Counted from the stretch's first letter, positions 52,276 through 62,274 are shown. The stretch: DNA of 64,000 nt from Bacillota bacterium (GCA_023441055.1 JAEZQY010000031.1:1-64000), one strand, 5' to 3'. Translations and numbers: made by a program. The notes: generated by a model from the sequence alone, not told the origin.

Positions 52276-53308
52276 CCCGATTCACCTCGCTGCTTGCAGA
52301 GTATCGCTTCGTATGCCACAGAACGGATACACGATTTCGGAATGCTTCGGATTGGATCAGGCAGACGATGAATACGACAACCGCCTTCACAACCAATGTA
52401 ATCTCCGGCGGTACCCCGATCATATATATGGTAGTGGTAAGCGTCTGTATAATCAATGCCCCAACCAAGGTTCCTGACAGATAGAATCTACCGCCGTTCA
52501 AGGAGGTACCGCCGATTACTACAGCCAGAATGGCATCAAGCTCATACCACAAACCAGCATTATTACCATCCGCGCTTGACACGTTCGAGCTGAGGATGAG
52601 TCCAGCTATCCCGGCACATAATCCACAGAACATATAAACCATCAAGATCACCGATTTAGATCGGATACCCGAGAGCCTGCTTGCGGTCGGATTGCAGCCG
52701 ACTGATTCAATGAATAAGCCCAGCGCTGTCTTCCTCGTTATCCATACCGCTATGACGAACACACTGATTACGATATAGATAGAGAAAGGCAGCATGAACA
52801 ACCAGCCTGCGCCAAGGAATTTATATGTGCTGCTATTGACTGTAATTATTTGTCCATTCGTAATTAATTGAGCGATTCCACGTCCTGCTACCATTAGAAT
52901 CAAGGTTGCTATAATAGGCTGAATTCCTGCGCCAGCCACTAGAATCCCGTTCCATAAGCCTAGCAGCAACGCTAATGCCAATGACACAACAATCGATTCA
53001 ACCATAATTACCATGGCATGCTGATCAGCACCTTTGCTGATCATAAGACATGCCATAGCCCCGGATATTGCCACAATCGACCCGACAGACAAGTCGATAC
53101 CCTTCGTTGCGATGACCAGGGTCATGCCGATTGCTACAAGAATCAGGGGAGAACCGAAATTCAAGATATCGATCAGGCTGCCATATAGATGGCCGCCCTG
53201 AATGCGAATTGAGAAGAAGCTTGGTTTATATATCAGATTGAATACCAGCAGCGTTGTGAGTACAACGAGCGGCCAGAGCAAGTGATGATTCATGATTCGG
53301 TTTACCAT
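52268..53308 (-). CDS. ytfT: ABC transporter permease YtfT-like
   Basis: 346 residues, about nine membrane segments, CUT2 signature MTLVIATKGIDLSVGSIVAI and LYIV-like LYLSGTLVGALIIQTL. It is the first of the two permeases of the importer and follows the ATPase by five bases. Confidence 0.85.
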   Translation of the reverse strand: MVNRIMNHHLLWPLVVLTTLLVFNLIYKPSFFSIRIQGGHLYGSLIDILNFGSPLILVAIGMTLVIATKGIDLSVGSIVAISGAMACLMISKGADQHAMVIMVESIVVSLALALLLGLWNGILVAGAGIQPIIATLILMVAGRGIAQLITNGQIITVNSSTYKFLGAGWLFMLPFSIYIVISVFVIAVWITRKTALGLFIESVGCNPTASRLSGIRSKSVILMVYMFCGLCAGIAGLILSSNVSSADGNNAGLWYELDAILAVVIGGTSLNGGRFYLSGTLVGALIIQTLTTTIYMIGVPPEITLVVKAVVVFIVCLIQSEAFRNRVSVLWHTKRYSASSEVNRDA

Positions 53309-53313
53309 ATCTC

Positions 53314-54825
53314 CTAACCTCCAGCTATAGCCTGCATCATGTTGTGCTGACTCCTCTCATCGTCGGCCATCCGCCGTACGATCTGCCGGTCGCGAAGCAC
53401 GACTATCTGATCACTGACGCGGAGCACCTCTTCCAGCTCCGATGAGATGAATAAGACAGCCATTCCTTTCTTCGCCAATGAGAGAACAAGCTTCTGAATT
53501 TCAGCTTTAGCCCCGATATCGATGCCTCTAGTCGGTTCATCGAGAATGAGCAGCTTCGGCTGCATCAGCAGCCACCGGGCGAGAATAACCTTCTGCTGAT
53601 TGCCCCCGCTTAAGTTCCGCACCAGCTGCTCCGGGTTAGGCGGGTTAATATTCAAGGCTTGAATGTACTCGTTGGCGATGTCCAGCTGACGCTTTCTTGT
53701 GATCATTCTAAACCAGCCCTTACTGGCTTGAAGGGCAAGAATAATATTCTCCCGCACCGTCAGTTCGTCAATAATTCCTTCGGTCTTGCGATTCTCGGAG
53801 CAGTAAGCAATACCCTTTAGAATAGCCTTGCGAGGAGAATCAACCTCACCGGTTTCGCCCGCAATTCGCAGCTGTCCGGAATCTGCTCGATCCGCTCCGA
53901 AGAGCAATCTGGCAGTCTCGGTTCGACCTGAACCTAGCAACCCTGCCAACCCGACGATCTCTCCGCGGCTGACCGTCAGGTCGAACGGGCTGATCGACCC
54001 TCTGCGACCTAATCCAATGGCCTGCAGATACACCTCGCCGCTAAGCTCTCTCTCATCGGACTGCGATTTCGGCAGATCAGATAACAGCTCCAGATCCTTG
54101 CCGATCATCTTCATCACCAGCTCAATCTTAGGCAGTTGATGTGTCATATATTCACCGATAAACTCGCCATTGCGCAGAATCGTAATCCGATCCGTAATCT
54201 CATAGACCTGATCCAAGAAGTGTGTGACGAATAAGACCGCAAGCCCCTGCTGCTTCAGCTTCCTTATTACAGCGAACAGCTCCTGTACCTCGCTGCGGTC
54301 CAAGCTGGATGTCGGTTCGTCCAGGATCAGCACTTTAGCCGAGATGTTAATGGCTCTGGCGATTGCTACCAATTGTTGTACAGCAACAGAATAGGCATGT
54401 AGCGGCAGTGTTACATCAATATCGAGATGAAGATGTTCCAAGATCAGCTTCTTGGCCAGCCGATTCATCTCCCTCCATAGGATTCTACCGAATCGGCGAG
54501 GCTCTCTGCCGATGAAGATATTCTCTGCAACCGACAGATTCGAGCATAGATTGACCTCTTGATAAACCGTACTAATTCCAACGACTTGAGCTTCCAGCGG
54601 ACTTCCGACCGCTATGCGATTGCCTTCAAGTTCTACCACTCCATCATCAATGGGGTGCACGCCTGTAAGTGTCTTGATCAATGTAGATTTTCCGGCGCCG
54701 TTCTCGCCCATTAGCGCATGTACCTCTCCGGGGAACAGTCTGAAGTCAACACCCTTTAATGCATGTACACCGGGGAATCGCTTCTGTATCCCCTTCATTT
54801 GTAGAACCGGCTGAATAGTGCTCAC
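53314..54825 (-). CDS. ytfR: sugar ABC transporter ATPase YtfR-like (two ATPase domains)
   Basis: 503 residues, CUT2 length. First domain: Walker A GENGAGKST, signature region AVQQLVAIARAI, Walker B VLILDEPTSSLD. Second domain: LSGGNQQKVILARWLLMQPKLLILDEPTRGID; its Walker A is degenerate (GLLGSGRTE), as usual in this family. The energy-giving subunit of the importer. A stem-loop separates it from the first binding-protein gene. Confidence 0.9.
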   Translation of the reverse strand: MSTIQPVLQMKGIQKRFPGVHALKGVDFRLFPGEVHALMGENGAGKSTLIKTLTGVHPIDDGVVELEGNRIAVGSPLEAQVVGISTVYQEVNLCSNLSVAENIFIGREPRRFGRILWREMNRLAKKLILEHLHLDIDVTLPLHAYSVAVQQLVAIARAINISAKVLILDEPTSSLDRSEVQELFAVIRKLKQQGLAVLFVTHFLDQVYEITDRITILRNGEFIGEYMTHQLPKIELVMKMIGKDLELLSDLPKSQSDERELSGEVYLQAIGLGRRGSISPFDLTVSRGEIVGLAGLLGSGRTETARLLFGADRADSGQLRIAGETGEVDSPRKAILKGIAYCSENRKTEGIIDELTVRENIILALQASKGWFRMITRKRQLDIANEYIQALNINPPNPEQLVRNLSGGNQQKVILARWLLMQPKLLILDEPTRGIDIGAKAEIQKLVLSLAKKGMAVLFISSELEEVLRVSDQIVVLRDRQIVRRMADDERSQHNMMQAIAGG

Positions 54826-54850
54826 GTAGACTCCTCTCCTCCAATGAAGA

Positions 54851-54896
54851 GAATAAGCCGCCCCTCCTTGATTAGAGCAGGCGGAGCAGCTTATTC
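54851..54896 (-). other. intercistronic stem-loop between ytfQ and ytfR
   Basis: GAATAAGC (54851-54858) pairs with GCTTATTC (54889-54896), with CCGCC/GGCGG inside. No T-run follows. It has the same position as the hairpin at 21019-21056, just after a binding-protein gene, and likely keeps binding-protein mRNA in excess. Confidence 0.65.
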
Positions 54897-54913
54897 ATCT
54901 TCCGTTATACATC

Positions 54914-55954
54914 TTAATACTTGCGATCTGGCAGAGCGGCTTTGGCTTCATCAGAGGTGAAGGTTCCTTCTTCTGTGACGATCCGCTTCGGAATTTCTTT
55001 GCCGTCCAGCACATCTCTTACCGCCTGCATCAGCTGAGGTCCGAGGAGCGGATTACATTCGACAATATAGTTAATCTTGCCTTCAGCTGCTGCCGCCATG
55101 CCATCCTTAACTGCATCCACTGTGATAATGATGATGTCCTTGCCTGGCACCAGACCGGCTGCTTCTATGGCTTGGATTGCACCAAGTCCCATATCATCGT
55201 TGTGCGCATACAGCACATCGATGTCCTTGTGTGCTTGCAGGAAGGACTGCATGACCTCCTTGCCCTTCGCACGGGTGAAGTCACCTGTCTGTGATGCGAT
55301 GATCTTCAGATTCGGATTCGACTTGATCACTTCTTCGAAACCATTTTTGCGGTCAATCGCAGGGGCGGAGCCCGTAGTACCTTGGAGCTCTACAATGTTC
55401 ACATCACCCGAAGCATCCTTGAATTGTCCGGCGAGCCACTCTCCGGCGCGGCGGCCCTCTTCTACGAAGTCGGAGCCGATGAATGTCTCATATAGGGATG
55501 TATCTTGCGAGTCAACTGCGCGGTCTGTCAAGATAACAGGTATTCCCGCTTCCTTAACTTCTTGCAGAACAGTATCCCATCCAGATTCCACCACCGGTGA
55601 GAAAGCGATAACATCTACTTTCTGTTGAATGAACGAACGAATCGCTTTTATTTGATTCTCTTGCTTCTGCTGGGCATCGGAGAATTTCAGTTCGAAGCCA
55701 GCTTCAGCAGCAGATCCTTTGATGGAATCCGTATTGGCCGACCGCCAGCCGCTCTCCGCACCTACCTGCGAGAAGCCCAGGACGACCTTGCCTTGAGCTG
55801 TCACTGGTTTGTCAGTGGATGCACCCTTACTTTTCGAGGATGTTGACTTATCGCTCGAGCTATTCGATGCGCTTTCATTTGTGCCGCAGCCAGCTGCAAG
55901 CAGCGTCATCAGCACGACGATCAGGATGACCCCTGTCTTTTTTACAATCATCAT
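54914..55954 (-). CDS. ytfQ: galactofuranose-type sugar-binding lipoprotein (YtfQ)
   Basis: 346 residues. Lipoprotein signal with Cys23 (LLAAGC), then an S/K-rich linker (24-53). The mature part matches YtfQ closely: GKVVLGFSQVGAESGWRSAN, QQKQENQIKAIRSFIQQ, ELQGTTGSAPAIDRKNGF, QTGDFTRAKGKEV and YAHNDDMGLGAIQAIEAAG. GGGAGG precedes the ATG. First gene of the importer operon, divergent from the kinase gene. Confidence 0.95.
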   Translation of the reverse strand: MMIVKKTGVILIVVLMTLLAAGCGTNESASNSSSDKSTSSKSKGASTDKPVTAQGKVVLGFSQVGAESGWRSANTDSIKGSAAEAGFELKFSDAQQKQENQIKAIRSFIQQKVDVIAFSPVVESGWDTVLQEVKEAGIPVILTDRAVDSQDTSLYETFIGSDFVEEGRRAGEWLAGQFKDASGDVNIVELQGTTGSAPAIDRKNGFEEVIKSNPNLKIIASQTGDFTRAKGKEVMQSFLQAHKDIDVLYAHNDDMGLGAIQAIEAAGLVPGKDIIIITVDAVKDGMAAAAEGKINYIVECNPLLGPQLMQAVRDVLDGKEIPKRIVTEEGTFTSDEAKAALPDRKY

Positions 55955-55997
55955 TCTTTATTCCTCCCATTCATTCACCATTTTCTGATGTAGTCCG

Positions 55998-56050
55998 ATT
56001 ATAGAACGCCATTAATTATCCATGATATGGGGTGATACATGAATTTCATG
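55998..56050. promoter_or_regulatory. divergent regulatory region between ytfQ and the sensor kinase
   Basis: TATAAT on the minus strand (56003-55998), with only a weak -35, is a likely activator-dependent promoter of the importer operon. Just upstream of it lies the perfect odd palindrome CATGAATTTCATG (56038-56050), a candidate binding site for the AraC-type regulator encoded at 57998-59617. Confidence 0.45.
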
Positions 56051-56187
56051 CACTTTTATGGTGACTTATCTAAATAAAAAGCAATTGTATTGTTTTTTTG
56101 TTCAAAATATAGATTATTATTTTTATGGATGCGATTTCAAAGGTTGGTGGTGTATGATAGAAGCGAATAAAATCGGAGAGGTCTGCA

Positions 56188-58026
56188 GTGTATATGAAGA
56201 AATTGATGCAATGGATCTTTTCCAGCCTGCGCGCCAAGATGCTGGCGATGTTCGTAATACTTACCTCAATTCCACTATTGACGGTAGGCCTTATCTCATA
56301 CCAGAAGTCATTCAATGCCGTATCGGATCACAGCAAGGCTGCTGCCATGCTGATTGCCGATCAGCTGGTTCGTGACATTGACATCCTGTTCCAGGACACC
56401 GGCAGGCTGCTCGAGCTGAGCAAGAATCCGGATGTGCTGCAGTTTCTATTCTCTCAGACTGATTCCTATGATGATGCCAAACAAATCCTGCTGACAATCG
56501 ACATCTACCGCAACACCTATAAGTATGACAATGTGCTCAACATCACAATGGTCAATCTATACGGAAGAGGGATCAGCGAGCGGAAGGGCGTCTTCTCTCT
56601 CACCTATAATCCGTTGCGCAATCCTCACTTCAAGCATTTAATGAACCGCTCAGACGAGATTCTGATCATTCCTCCGTCAGAGATCTCACTGTATGACCGA
56701 TTGGACGGATTTCAGTATCCGCATGGCAATGTCATCTCGCTCATAGCCGCCGTTAAGCAACAGATCACCCATGAAGTGATAGGGTTCATCATTATCGACA
56801 TCAGCGACGAGCTGGTCAAGCAATTCGCGGACAGCTTTAAGATCGGCAATACCGGTTATTTCTATGTTGGAGATCAGACCGGCGCACCCTTGTTCACACC
56901 CGCCGATCTGCGTGATGATCAGACGCTTGCTCCCGGTATATTGACATCCAGCATAATTCGTGCCAGAGACAGCTTCGTCCATAGCGGACAGGGGAAGCCA
57001 ATATTCATCGTATTCGCAACCTCCGAAGAGACTGGCTGGAAGATTATCGGATCAGCTCCGCTCCAGGAAATTGTCGAGGACGCGAATGAAATTCGGCAGC
57101 TCATCATCATCAGCGTGGGCCTCAGTATAACCTTCATTATCGGACTGTACTTCTTCATTACCAATCGCCTCACGAGACCCGTGCAGATTCTCAAGAACAA
57201 GATGAGGCAAGCCGCATCCGGATACCTAGAAGCCAAGGTGAAGCCCATGGGAACCGATGAAGTAGCGGATCTGGGCAAGAGCTTCAACACGATGATTGAA
57301 CAGATCAAGCAGCTGATCGACAAGAGTATTCGCGAACAGGAGCAGATTCAGAAAGCCGAGCTGCGCACGCTACAAGCGCAGATCAACCCGCACTTTCTCT
57401 ATAATACGCTTGATTCCATCGTCTGGATGGCCGAGTCGGGCAAGAACGATCAGGTAATTCGGCTTGTCCATGCGCTGTCCCGCTTCTTCAGAATCAGCCT
57501 GAGCAAGGGGCGCGATTGGATCAAGATCCAAGATGAACTTGAACATGTGCTAAACTACTTAGTGATTCAGCAGATGCGTTATCGCGATATTCTGGATTAT
57601 GAGATCGACGTAGACCCTTCTATATATTCGAATTCCATTCTGAAAATGACCCTGCAGCCCCTGGTTGAAAACGCTCTGTATCATGGCATCAAGAATAAAC
57701 GTGGTCGAGGTCTGATCCGAATCTCAGGACACATCGAGAAAGGGCATACTGTTGTATTCTCTGTCGAGGATAACGGTATTGGGATGACTGTGGACCAATT
57801 GGCACATATCCAGGAACGGTTGAATAAGCCAACGGCAGAACCTGCTGGCCTTGAAGCGTTGGATGGCTTCGGTCTTTTCAACGTCCAGCAGCGTATTCGA
57901 CTGTACTACGGTGAGCGTTATGGTATTCAGATCTCCAGCGAGCACCATGTAGGAACGATGGTTCAAGTTAATTATCCGGTACAGGTGGTGAATCGGCATG
58001 AAGAGAGTTTATCTGGTCGACGATGA
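56188..58026 (+). CDS. YesM-type sensor histidine kinase
   Basis: 612 residues with a GTG start at 56188, six bases after GGAGAGG. Membrane segments at about 18-38 and 304-324 enclose an extracellular sensor of about 265 residues. HAMP about 325-378, phospho-acceptor His402 in INPHFLYNTLDS, and HATPase motifs PLVENALYHGIK and DNGIGMTV. Divergent from the Ytf importer and followed by its regulator with a 29-base overlap. Confidence 0.9.
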   Translation: MYMKKLMQWIFSSLRAKMLAMFVILTSIPLLTVGLISYQKSFNAVSDHSKAAAMLIADQLVRDIDILFQDTGRLLELSKNPDVLQFLFSQTDSYDDAKQILLTIDIYRNTYKYDNVLNITMVNLYGRGISERKGVFSLTYNPLRNPHFKHLMNRSDEILIIPPSEISLYDRLDGFQYPHGNVISLIAAVKQQITHEVIGFIIIDISDELVKQFADSFKIGNTGYFYVGDQTGAPLFTPADLRDDQTLAPGILTSSIIRARDSFVHSGQGKPIFIVFATSEETGWKIIGSAPLQEIVEDANEIRQLIIISVGLSITFIIGLYFFITNRLTRPVQILKNKMRQAASGYLEAKVKPMGTDEVADLGKSFNTMIEQIKQLIDKSIREQEQIQKAELRTLQAQINPHFLYNTLDSIVWMAESGKNDQVIRLVHALSRFFRISLSKGRDWIKIQDELEHVLNYLVIQQMRYRDILDYEIDVDPSIYSNSILKMTLQPLVENALYHGIKNKRGRGLIRISGHIEKGHTVVFSVEDNGIGMTVDQLAHIQERLNKPTAEPAGLEALDGFGLFNVQQRIRLYYGERYGIQISSEHHVGTMVQVNYPVQVVNRHEESLSGRR

Positions 58027-59617
58027 AATCCTCATCCGCGAGAGCATTCGCAGCTGCATCAATTGGGAGCGTGAAGGATTCGAGTATTGCGGTGATGCAT
58101 CAGATGGAGAGATGGCCTTGCCTGATATCGAGAAGCTGAAGCCAGATATTCTAATAACTGATATCAGAATGCCATTTATGGACGGACTGGAGCTTAGCGC
58201 CATAGTGCGTCAGAAGCTGCCTGACACCAAGATAGTCATTCTGAGTGGCCATGATGAATTCGAGTATGCGCGACAGGCGCTGCGGATCGGCGTGATCGAA
58301 TACTGCCTGAAGCCCTTCGGGTCATCTGATATTGTTAAGCTGCTCCGCCAGATCAGCGCAGATATAGATAGGGAATCCCTCGAGAAGCAATGGATCGAGC
58401 AATTGATGAGGAATGCTGCCGATAATCATAGAGCTTCTCAGAACGAACTGCTCGTGCGAATATGCAATGGAAGCATCACATATGCTGAAGCTGCTGCGCA
58501 AGCTAACCAGCTCGGAGTAGAATTGCTTGCCCGATATTATGCCATCGTCATTACAGATATCCGCTTGAAGGATAATCAATCGTTTATTCCTTCCGACCTG
58601 GTACAACGGGCAGAACAGCTTCTGACCGACTTCCTAGCTAATCGAATCCGCTACATCGACTACAAGCGCAACCACTCTGAGCGTGTATGGTTGCTGCAAG
58701 GAGAGACGACCGAACAATTGCTTACAGTTCTAGAGGAACTAGGCGACACAGCCCGACAGTGGCTGCAGGAATCCCTTCCATTCTCGATCGTTATCGGCAC
58801 CGGCAGCATCCAGGAGCGTCTCCATACCATCCACAACTCGTATATTCAAGCCGACGAAGACAGGCATTGGCGCCGATTATCCGGACAGAACAAGCGGATG
58901 CTGCTTGATTTATCAGCTCTCTCACCTGATCAAGCTATCTTCCTTGATCGAAGCGAATTTATCGCATTCCTGAAGATAGGCCGCGCTTCCGAGGCAGATG
59001 CCTATATTCAGGGATTCGCTGCTGCTCTGAAAGAGATTCAATGGCAAACCACCCTATATGGGTACTACCTGCTAAACGATCTAACATTAGAGGTGATACG
59101 CGAAGCCTTAAAGCTCTATCGTAATATAGAAGCGTCGGAGCATGTGATTGAATCCTTACAAGATAAGATCGGCTCCATTCGGTCCTGGATTGAGGCATGC
59201 GATTATCTTAAGTCGCTGACTCATGCCTTCTGGCAATGGCGCAGCGGTTCTGCAGCCCGATATGGCGAGATGGTGGAACGGGTCAAGGAGTATGTGAAAT
59301 CCCAGTACAGCAATGATCAACTGTCCTTGCAGGATGCTGCTGATCATGTCTGCGTCAGTCCCAGCCATATTAGCAAGGTGTTCAGCCAGGTGACCGGGCA
59401 AACCTTCATTGAATATGTGATGGAGACTCGCATTCGCAAAGCCATGGAGCTGCTGCATGCCAGCAATTCGAAGTCCTATGAGATTGCCTTCCAAGTAGGC
59501 TATAAGGATCCCCATTACTTCTCGAACTTATTTAAGAAGGTAACCGGAATGAATATTCGGGAATTTCGAAAGCAGGGTCAGATTCTTGATCTGCAAGGAG
59601 ACGCGGAGGAAGGTTGA
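57998..59617 (+). CDS. YesN-type AraC-family response regulator
   Basis: 539 residues. Receiver 1-120 with Asp55 (ILITDIRMP) and Lys in YCLKPFG. A long middle region (about 130-420) of unknown fold leads to an AraC double HTH (about 430-535; LQDAADHVCVSPSHISKVFS, IAFQVGYKDPHYFSNLFKK). Likely activates the importer operon. It overlaps the kinase gene by 29 bases, implying coupled translation. Confidence 0.9.
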   Translation: MKRVYLVDDEILIRESIRSCINWEREGFEYCGDASDGEMALPDIEKLKPDILITDIRMPFMDGLELSAIVRQKLPDTKIVILSGHDEFEYARQALRIGVIEYCLKPFGSSDIVKLLRQISADIDRESLEKQWIEQLMRNAADNHRASQNELLVRICNGSITYAEAAAQANQLGVELLARYYAIVITDIRLKDNQSFIPSDLVQRAEQLLTDFLANRIRYIDYKRNHSERVWLLQGETTEQLLTVLEELGDTARQWLQESLPFSIVIGTGSIQERLHTIHNSYIQADEDRHWRRLSGQNKRMLLDLSALSPDQAIFLDRSEFIAFLKIGRASEADAYIQGFAAALKEIQWQTTLYGYYLLNDLTLEVIREALKLYRNIEASEHVIESLQDKIGSIRSWIEACDYLKSLTHAFWQWRSGSAARYGEMVERVKEYVKSQYSNDQLSLQDAADHVCVSPSHISKVFSQVTGQTFIEYVMETRIRKAMELLHASNSKSYEIAFQVGYKDPHYFSNLFKKVTGMNIREFRKQGQILDLQGDAEEG

Positions 59618-59624
59618 TGTTGAA

Positions 59625-60611
59625 ATGTTGTCGCGAAGGATGAAAAAGCGAATTATTCAAATCCATAAGCTATTCGGTCTCGTCCTCATCATTCTTGTCT
59701 TGGCGAGCTGCACAGCGACAAGAATGAGCACCGCACAGCTGCCTCAATATTCAGAAGTGGGTGCAGTTCAGACTGCACCGAGCTATACGTTCGGCATCGT
59801 CTATCCGATGGCGCACAGCTTCTATGAAGTTGTTACAGAGCGTGCAGAGCAAGCTGCGGTGGAGCACCATATCGAGATCATTGTGAAGGCGCCGGACGAA
59901 CCAAATCTTGAGCAACAAATTCGGATCATGGAAACCTTGATTCGACAGGGCGTCGATGGCATCGCAATAGCGCCTATCGATTCTGCTGCCCTTGCACCCT
60001 ATATTGATCAAGCCGTCCAATCCGGCATTCCAGTTGTGTGCTTCGAATCAGATGCGCCGGAGAGTATGCGAGCTACCTACATCGGTTCAGACAATCTAGA
60101 GTCTGGACTGAGAATTGGCCAAGCCATAGACCAACTTCTGGAAGGGAGAGGCATGATTCTGCTGGAGACTGGGATGGACAGCATGAGAAGCTTAGACGAG
60201 CGGCTGGAGGGGTTCTTGACTTACATCCGTGACGAAACTGAGATCGATGTTTTGGATGTGAGATACAACGAAGGCAAGTCAGATCTTGCACTAGCGGAGC
60301 TGGAGAGGATGATCGACGATCATCCCCATTTCGACGCCTTCGTCTCATTGGACTATATATCGGGCGCCTCCTCCGTACTGGTCTGGAAGGCAATGGGGCT
60401 GAACCGTTATGTCTTGACACTGGGCATGATGCCCGATCTGGCGGAAGCCATACGCAACGGCCAGATCACCTCAGCCATCTCCCAGAATGAGGTACTATGG
60501 GGTGAGCTGATCGTCCGGCACCTCCTGTGGGCTCAGGAGGGTCGCGCGCTCCCAGAGCTTGTCGATACGGGCATCACGCTTGTGGATGTGGATAATAACT
60601 TAACTGACTAG
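59625..60611 (+). CDS. sugar-binding lipoprotein, probable sensor partner of the kinase
   Basis: 328 residues from ATG 59625, seven bases after the regulator stop; a GGAGGAAGG ribosome site precedes it. Lipobox Cys29 (LIILVLASC). Then a LacI/ribose-binding fold: TFGIVYPMAHSFYEVVTE, RIMETLIRQGVDGIAIAPID, YIGSDNLESGLRIGQAI, ALAELERMIDDHPHFDAFVS. It is different from the two Ytf-type binding proteins across the divergent promoter. As the third gene of a kinase-regulator-binding protein set it probably presents sugar to the kinase rather than to a transporter. Confidence 0.85.
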   Translation: MLSRRMKKRIIQIHKLFGLVLIILVLASCTATRMSTAQLPQYSEVGAVQTAPSYTFGIVYPMAHSFYEVVTERAEQAAVEHHIEIIVKAPDEPNLEQQIRIMETLIRQGVDGIAIAPIDSAALAPYIDQAVQSGIPVVCFESDAPESMRATYIGSDNLESGLRIGQAIDQLLEGRGMILLETGMDSMRSLDERLEGFLTYIRDETEIDVLDVRYNEGKSDLALAELERMIDDHPHFDAFVSLDYISGASSVLVWKAMGLNRYVLTLGMMPDLAEAIRNGQITSAISQNEVLWGELIVRHLLWAQEGRALPELVDTGITLVDVDNNLTD

Positions 60612-60618
60612 CCCCGTC

Positions 60619-60900
60619 TCAGATCAAGTCGGCTGTGAAGGTAATCTCGACTCCCTCAGCGTTTATGGTTACATTTCGATCTTTCATGTACCATTCGTCA
60701 CTCTCTTCCACGTAGAAGGTCATCCCGCCTGCAGCATGCGAGTATATCGATCTGCGCGGCTTCTCTTTCTGTATACCTAAAGCCAATGCATCTGCTCCGC
60801 CACTCATGTAACGAATATAGACGCGAACAAATTCGCCACTCCTGAATCCCCATTCATTCTTCAGACATGCGATTGCAGCATCTGTAACCTGCATGTTCAT
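60619..60900 (-). CDS. HesB-like (YneR-type) protein without the conserved cysteines
   Basis: 93 residues from ATG 60900 behind AAGGAG. NMQVTDAAIACLKNEWGFRSG, FVRVYIRYMSGGADALALG and MTFYVEESDEWYM resemble the HesB/YadR/YfhF group, but the Fe-S ligand cysteines of IscA/SufA are absent. It is convergent with the binding-lipoprotein gene, seven bases apart. The role is unknown. Confidence 0.75.
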   Translation of the reverse strand: MNMQVTDAAIACLKNEWGFRSGEFVRVYIRYMSGGADALALGIQKEKPRRSIYSHAAGGMTFYVEESDEWYMKDRNVTINAEGVEITFTADLI

Positions 60901-60962
60901 ACGCAGCACTCCTTATTGTGATCTCCCACTAAAGGCTAGATGTTATGACATCATTGCACTCA

Positions 60963-62099
60963 CTATTGTCTAGGAGGCAGCGGCCCGAGGTATTGATAGA
61001 AGGTGCATTCAATCTGACCGTTGAAGAGCTTGCGGCGTTTGTCCGCCTTGCGGTTGAAGCGCGTCTCGAACTGCTTGTCAGAGGTGATGACGAAGTGCGA
61101 CCAGGTAGGCACCGAACGCGCGACACGGCCGAGCTGCTTGGTGATGCGTTCAACCTCACCCATCGTGCCGATACGCTCTCCATATGGCGGATTGGTGATT
61201 ATCACGCCGTAATCGCCCTCGAGCCGAATATCATCGACTGACGCCACATGCAGCTTGACCGCCTTGCTGAGTCCAGCATTCCGCAGCGCTTCCTTCGCAA
61301 TCTCAATCGCCTCGCGGTTGATGTCGGACCCGATGATCTGCAGCGGCTGATCATCGCGCACCAGATCGAACGCCTCGTCCCGGCCGTCCTCCCACAGCTC
61401 CAGCGGAATGCCATCCCATTCCTCCGCAGCGAATGAGCGCCTCAGCCCCGGCGCAATATTCCATCCGATCATCGCGGCCTCGATCGGGATCGTGCCCGAC
61501 CCGCAGAACGGGTCGTATAGCGGTCGCTCCGGACGCCAGCGGCTGAGCAGAATCATCGCTGCCGCGAGTGATTCTCTCAGCGGCGCCTCGGTCGCGACCT
61601 TGCGATAGCCGCGCTTATGCAGCCCGGCTCCCGTAGTATCGAGCGTCAGCGTCGCTCGATCATTCAGCAGCGTGACCTCGCACACATACTTCGCCCCAGT
61701 CTCCGGGAACCACTCGGTCTTGTAGCGCTCCTTCATCTTCTCGACAATCGCCTTCTTGACGATGCCCTGGCACGCAGGTACGCTGCTCAACTGCGACTTG
61801 TGGGAGCGGCCATCTACGGGGAACAGGCCATCCTTAGGAATCCAATGCGGCCAGTTCAGCGCCTTCGTCCCTTCGAATAAATCATCGAAGGTCAGCGCCT
61901 CGAATTCGCCCATCTTCACCAGGATGCGCCCTGCTGTCCGCAGCCATAGATTCGCTCTGATGATATCCTGCTCATCGCCGAAGAAGGTCACTCTGCCGTT
62001 CTCGACAAGCTGGTCTGTATAGCCCAGCTCCTTCAATTCGCGTGCCAGCACTGCCTCCAGGCCCATCGGCGTGGTCGCGATTAGTTCGTATTTGGCCAT
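60963..62099 (-). CDS. THUMP-domain class I RNA methyltransferase (YpsC/RlmL N-terminal type)
   Basis: 378 residues from ATG 62099. THUMP region about 45-155 (LIATTPMGLEAVLARELKELG at the start, VDGRSHKSQLSSVPACQGIV), then the methyltransferase with FCGSGTIPIEAAMIGWNIAPG, GSDINREAIEIAKEAL and NPPYGERIG. It methylates a guanine N2 in rRNA, probably 23S. A longer reading upstream of 62099 has no ribosome site. Confidence 0.9.
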   Translation of the reverse strand: MAKYELIATTPMGLEAVLARELKELGYTDQLVENGRVTFFGDEQDIIRANLWLRTAGRILVKMGEFEALTFDDLFEGTKALNWPHWIPKDGLFPVDGRSHKSQLSSVPACQGIVKKAIVEKMKERYKTEWFPETGAKYVCEVTLLNDRATLTLDTTGAGLHKRGYRKVATEAPLRESLAAAMILLSRWRPERPLYDPFCGSGTIPIEAAMIGWNIAPGLRRSFAAEEWDGIPLELWEDGRDEAFDLVRDDQPLQIIGSDINREAIEIAKEALRNAGLSKAVKLHVASVDDIRLEGDYGVIITNPPYGERIGTMGEVERITKQLGRVARSVPTWSHFVITSDKQFETRFNRKADKRRKLFNGQIECTFYQYLGPLPPRQ

Positions 62100-62274
62100 A
62101 GTTGTCGGTCCACTCTCTTCTCTTGGTTTCAATGGGAATAGTATAGGCGAAACCGCCCGCTTATACAATCGCAATCGAATTTCTGCTATGCTAATAGAAG
62201 CTGAATCACGCTAACAAACTCGCTAGAGAATCAATTTCAATTGATTCTGGAGTGTAGGAATAGGAGTATTGAAC

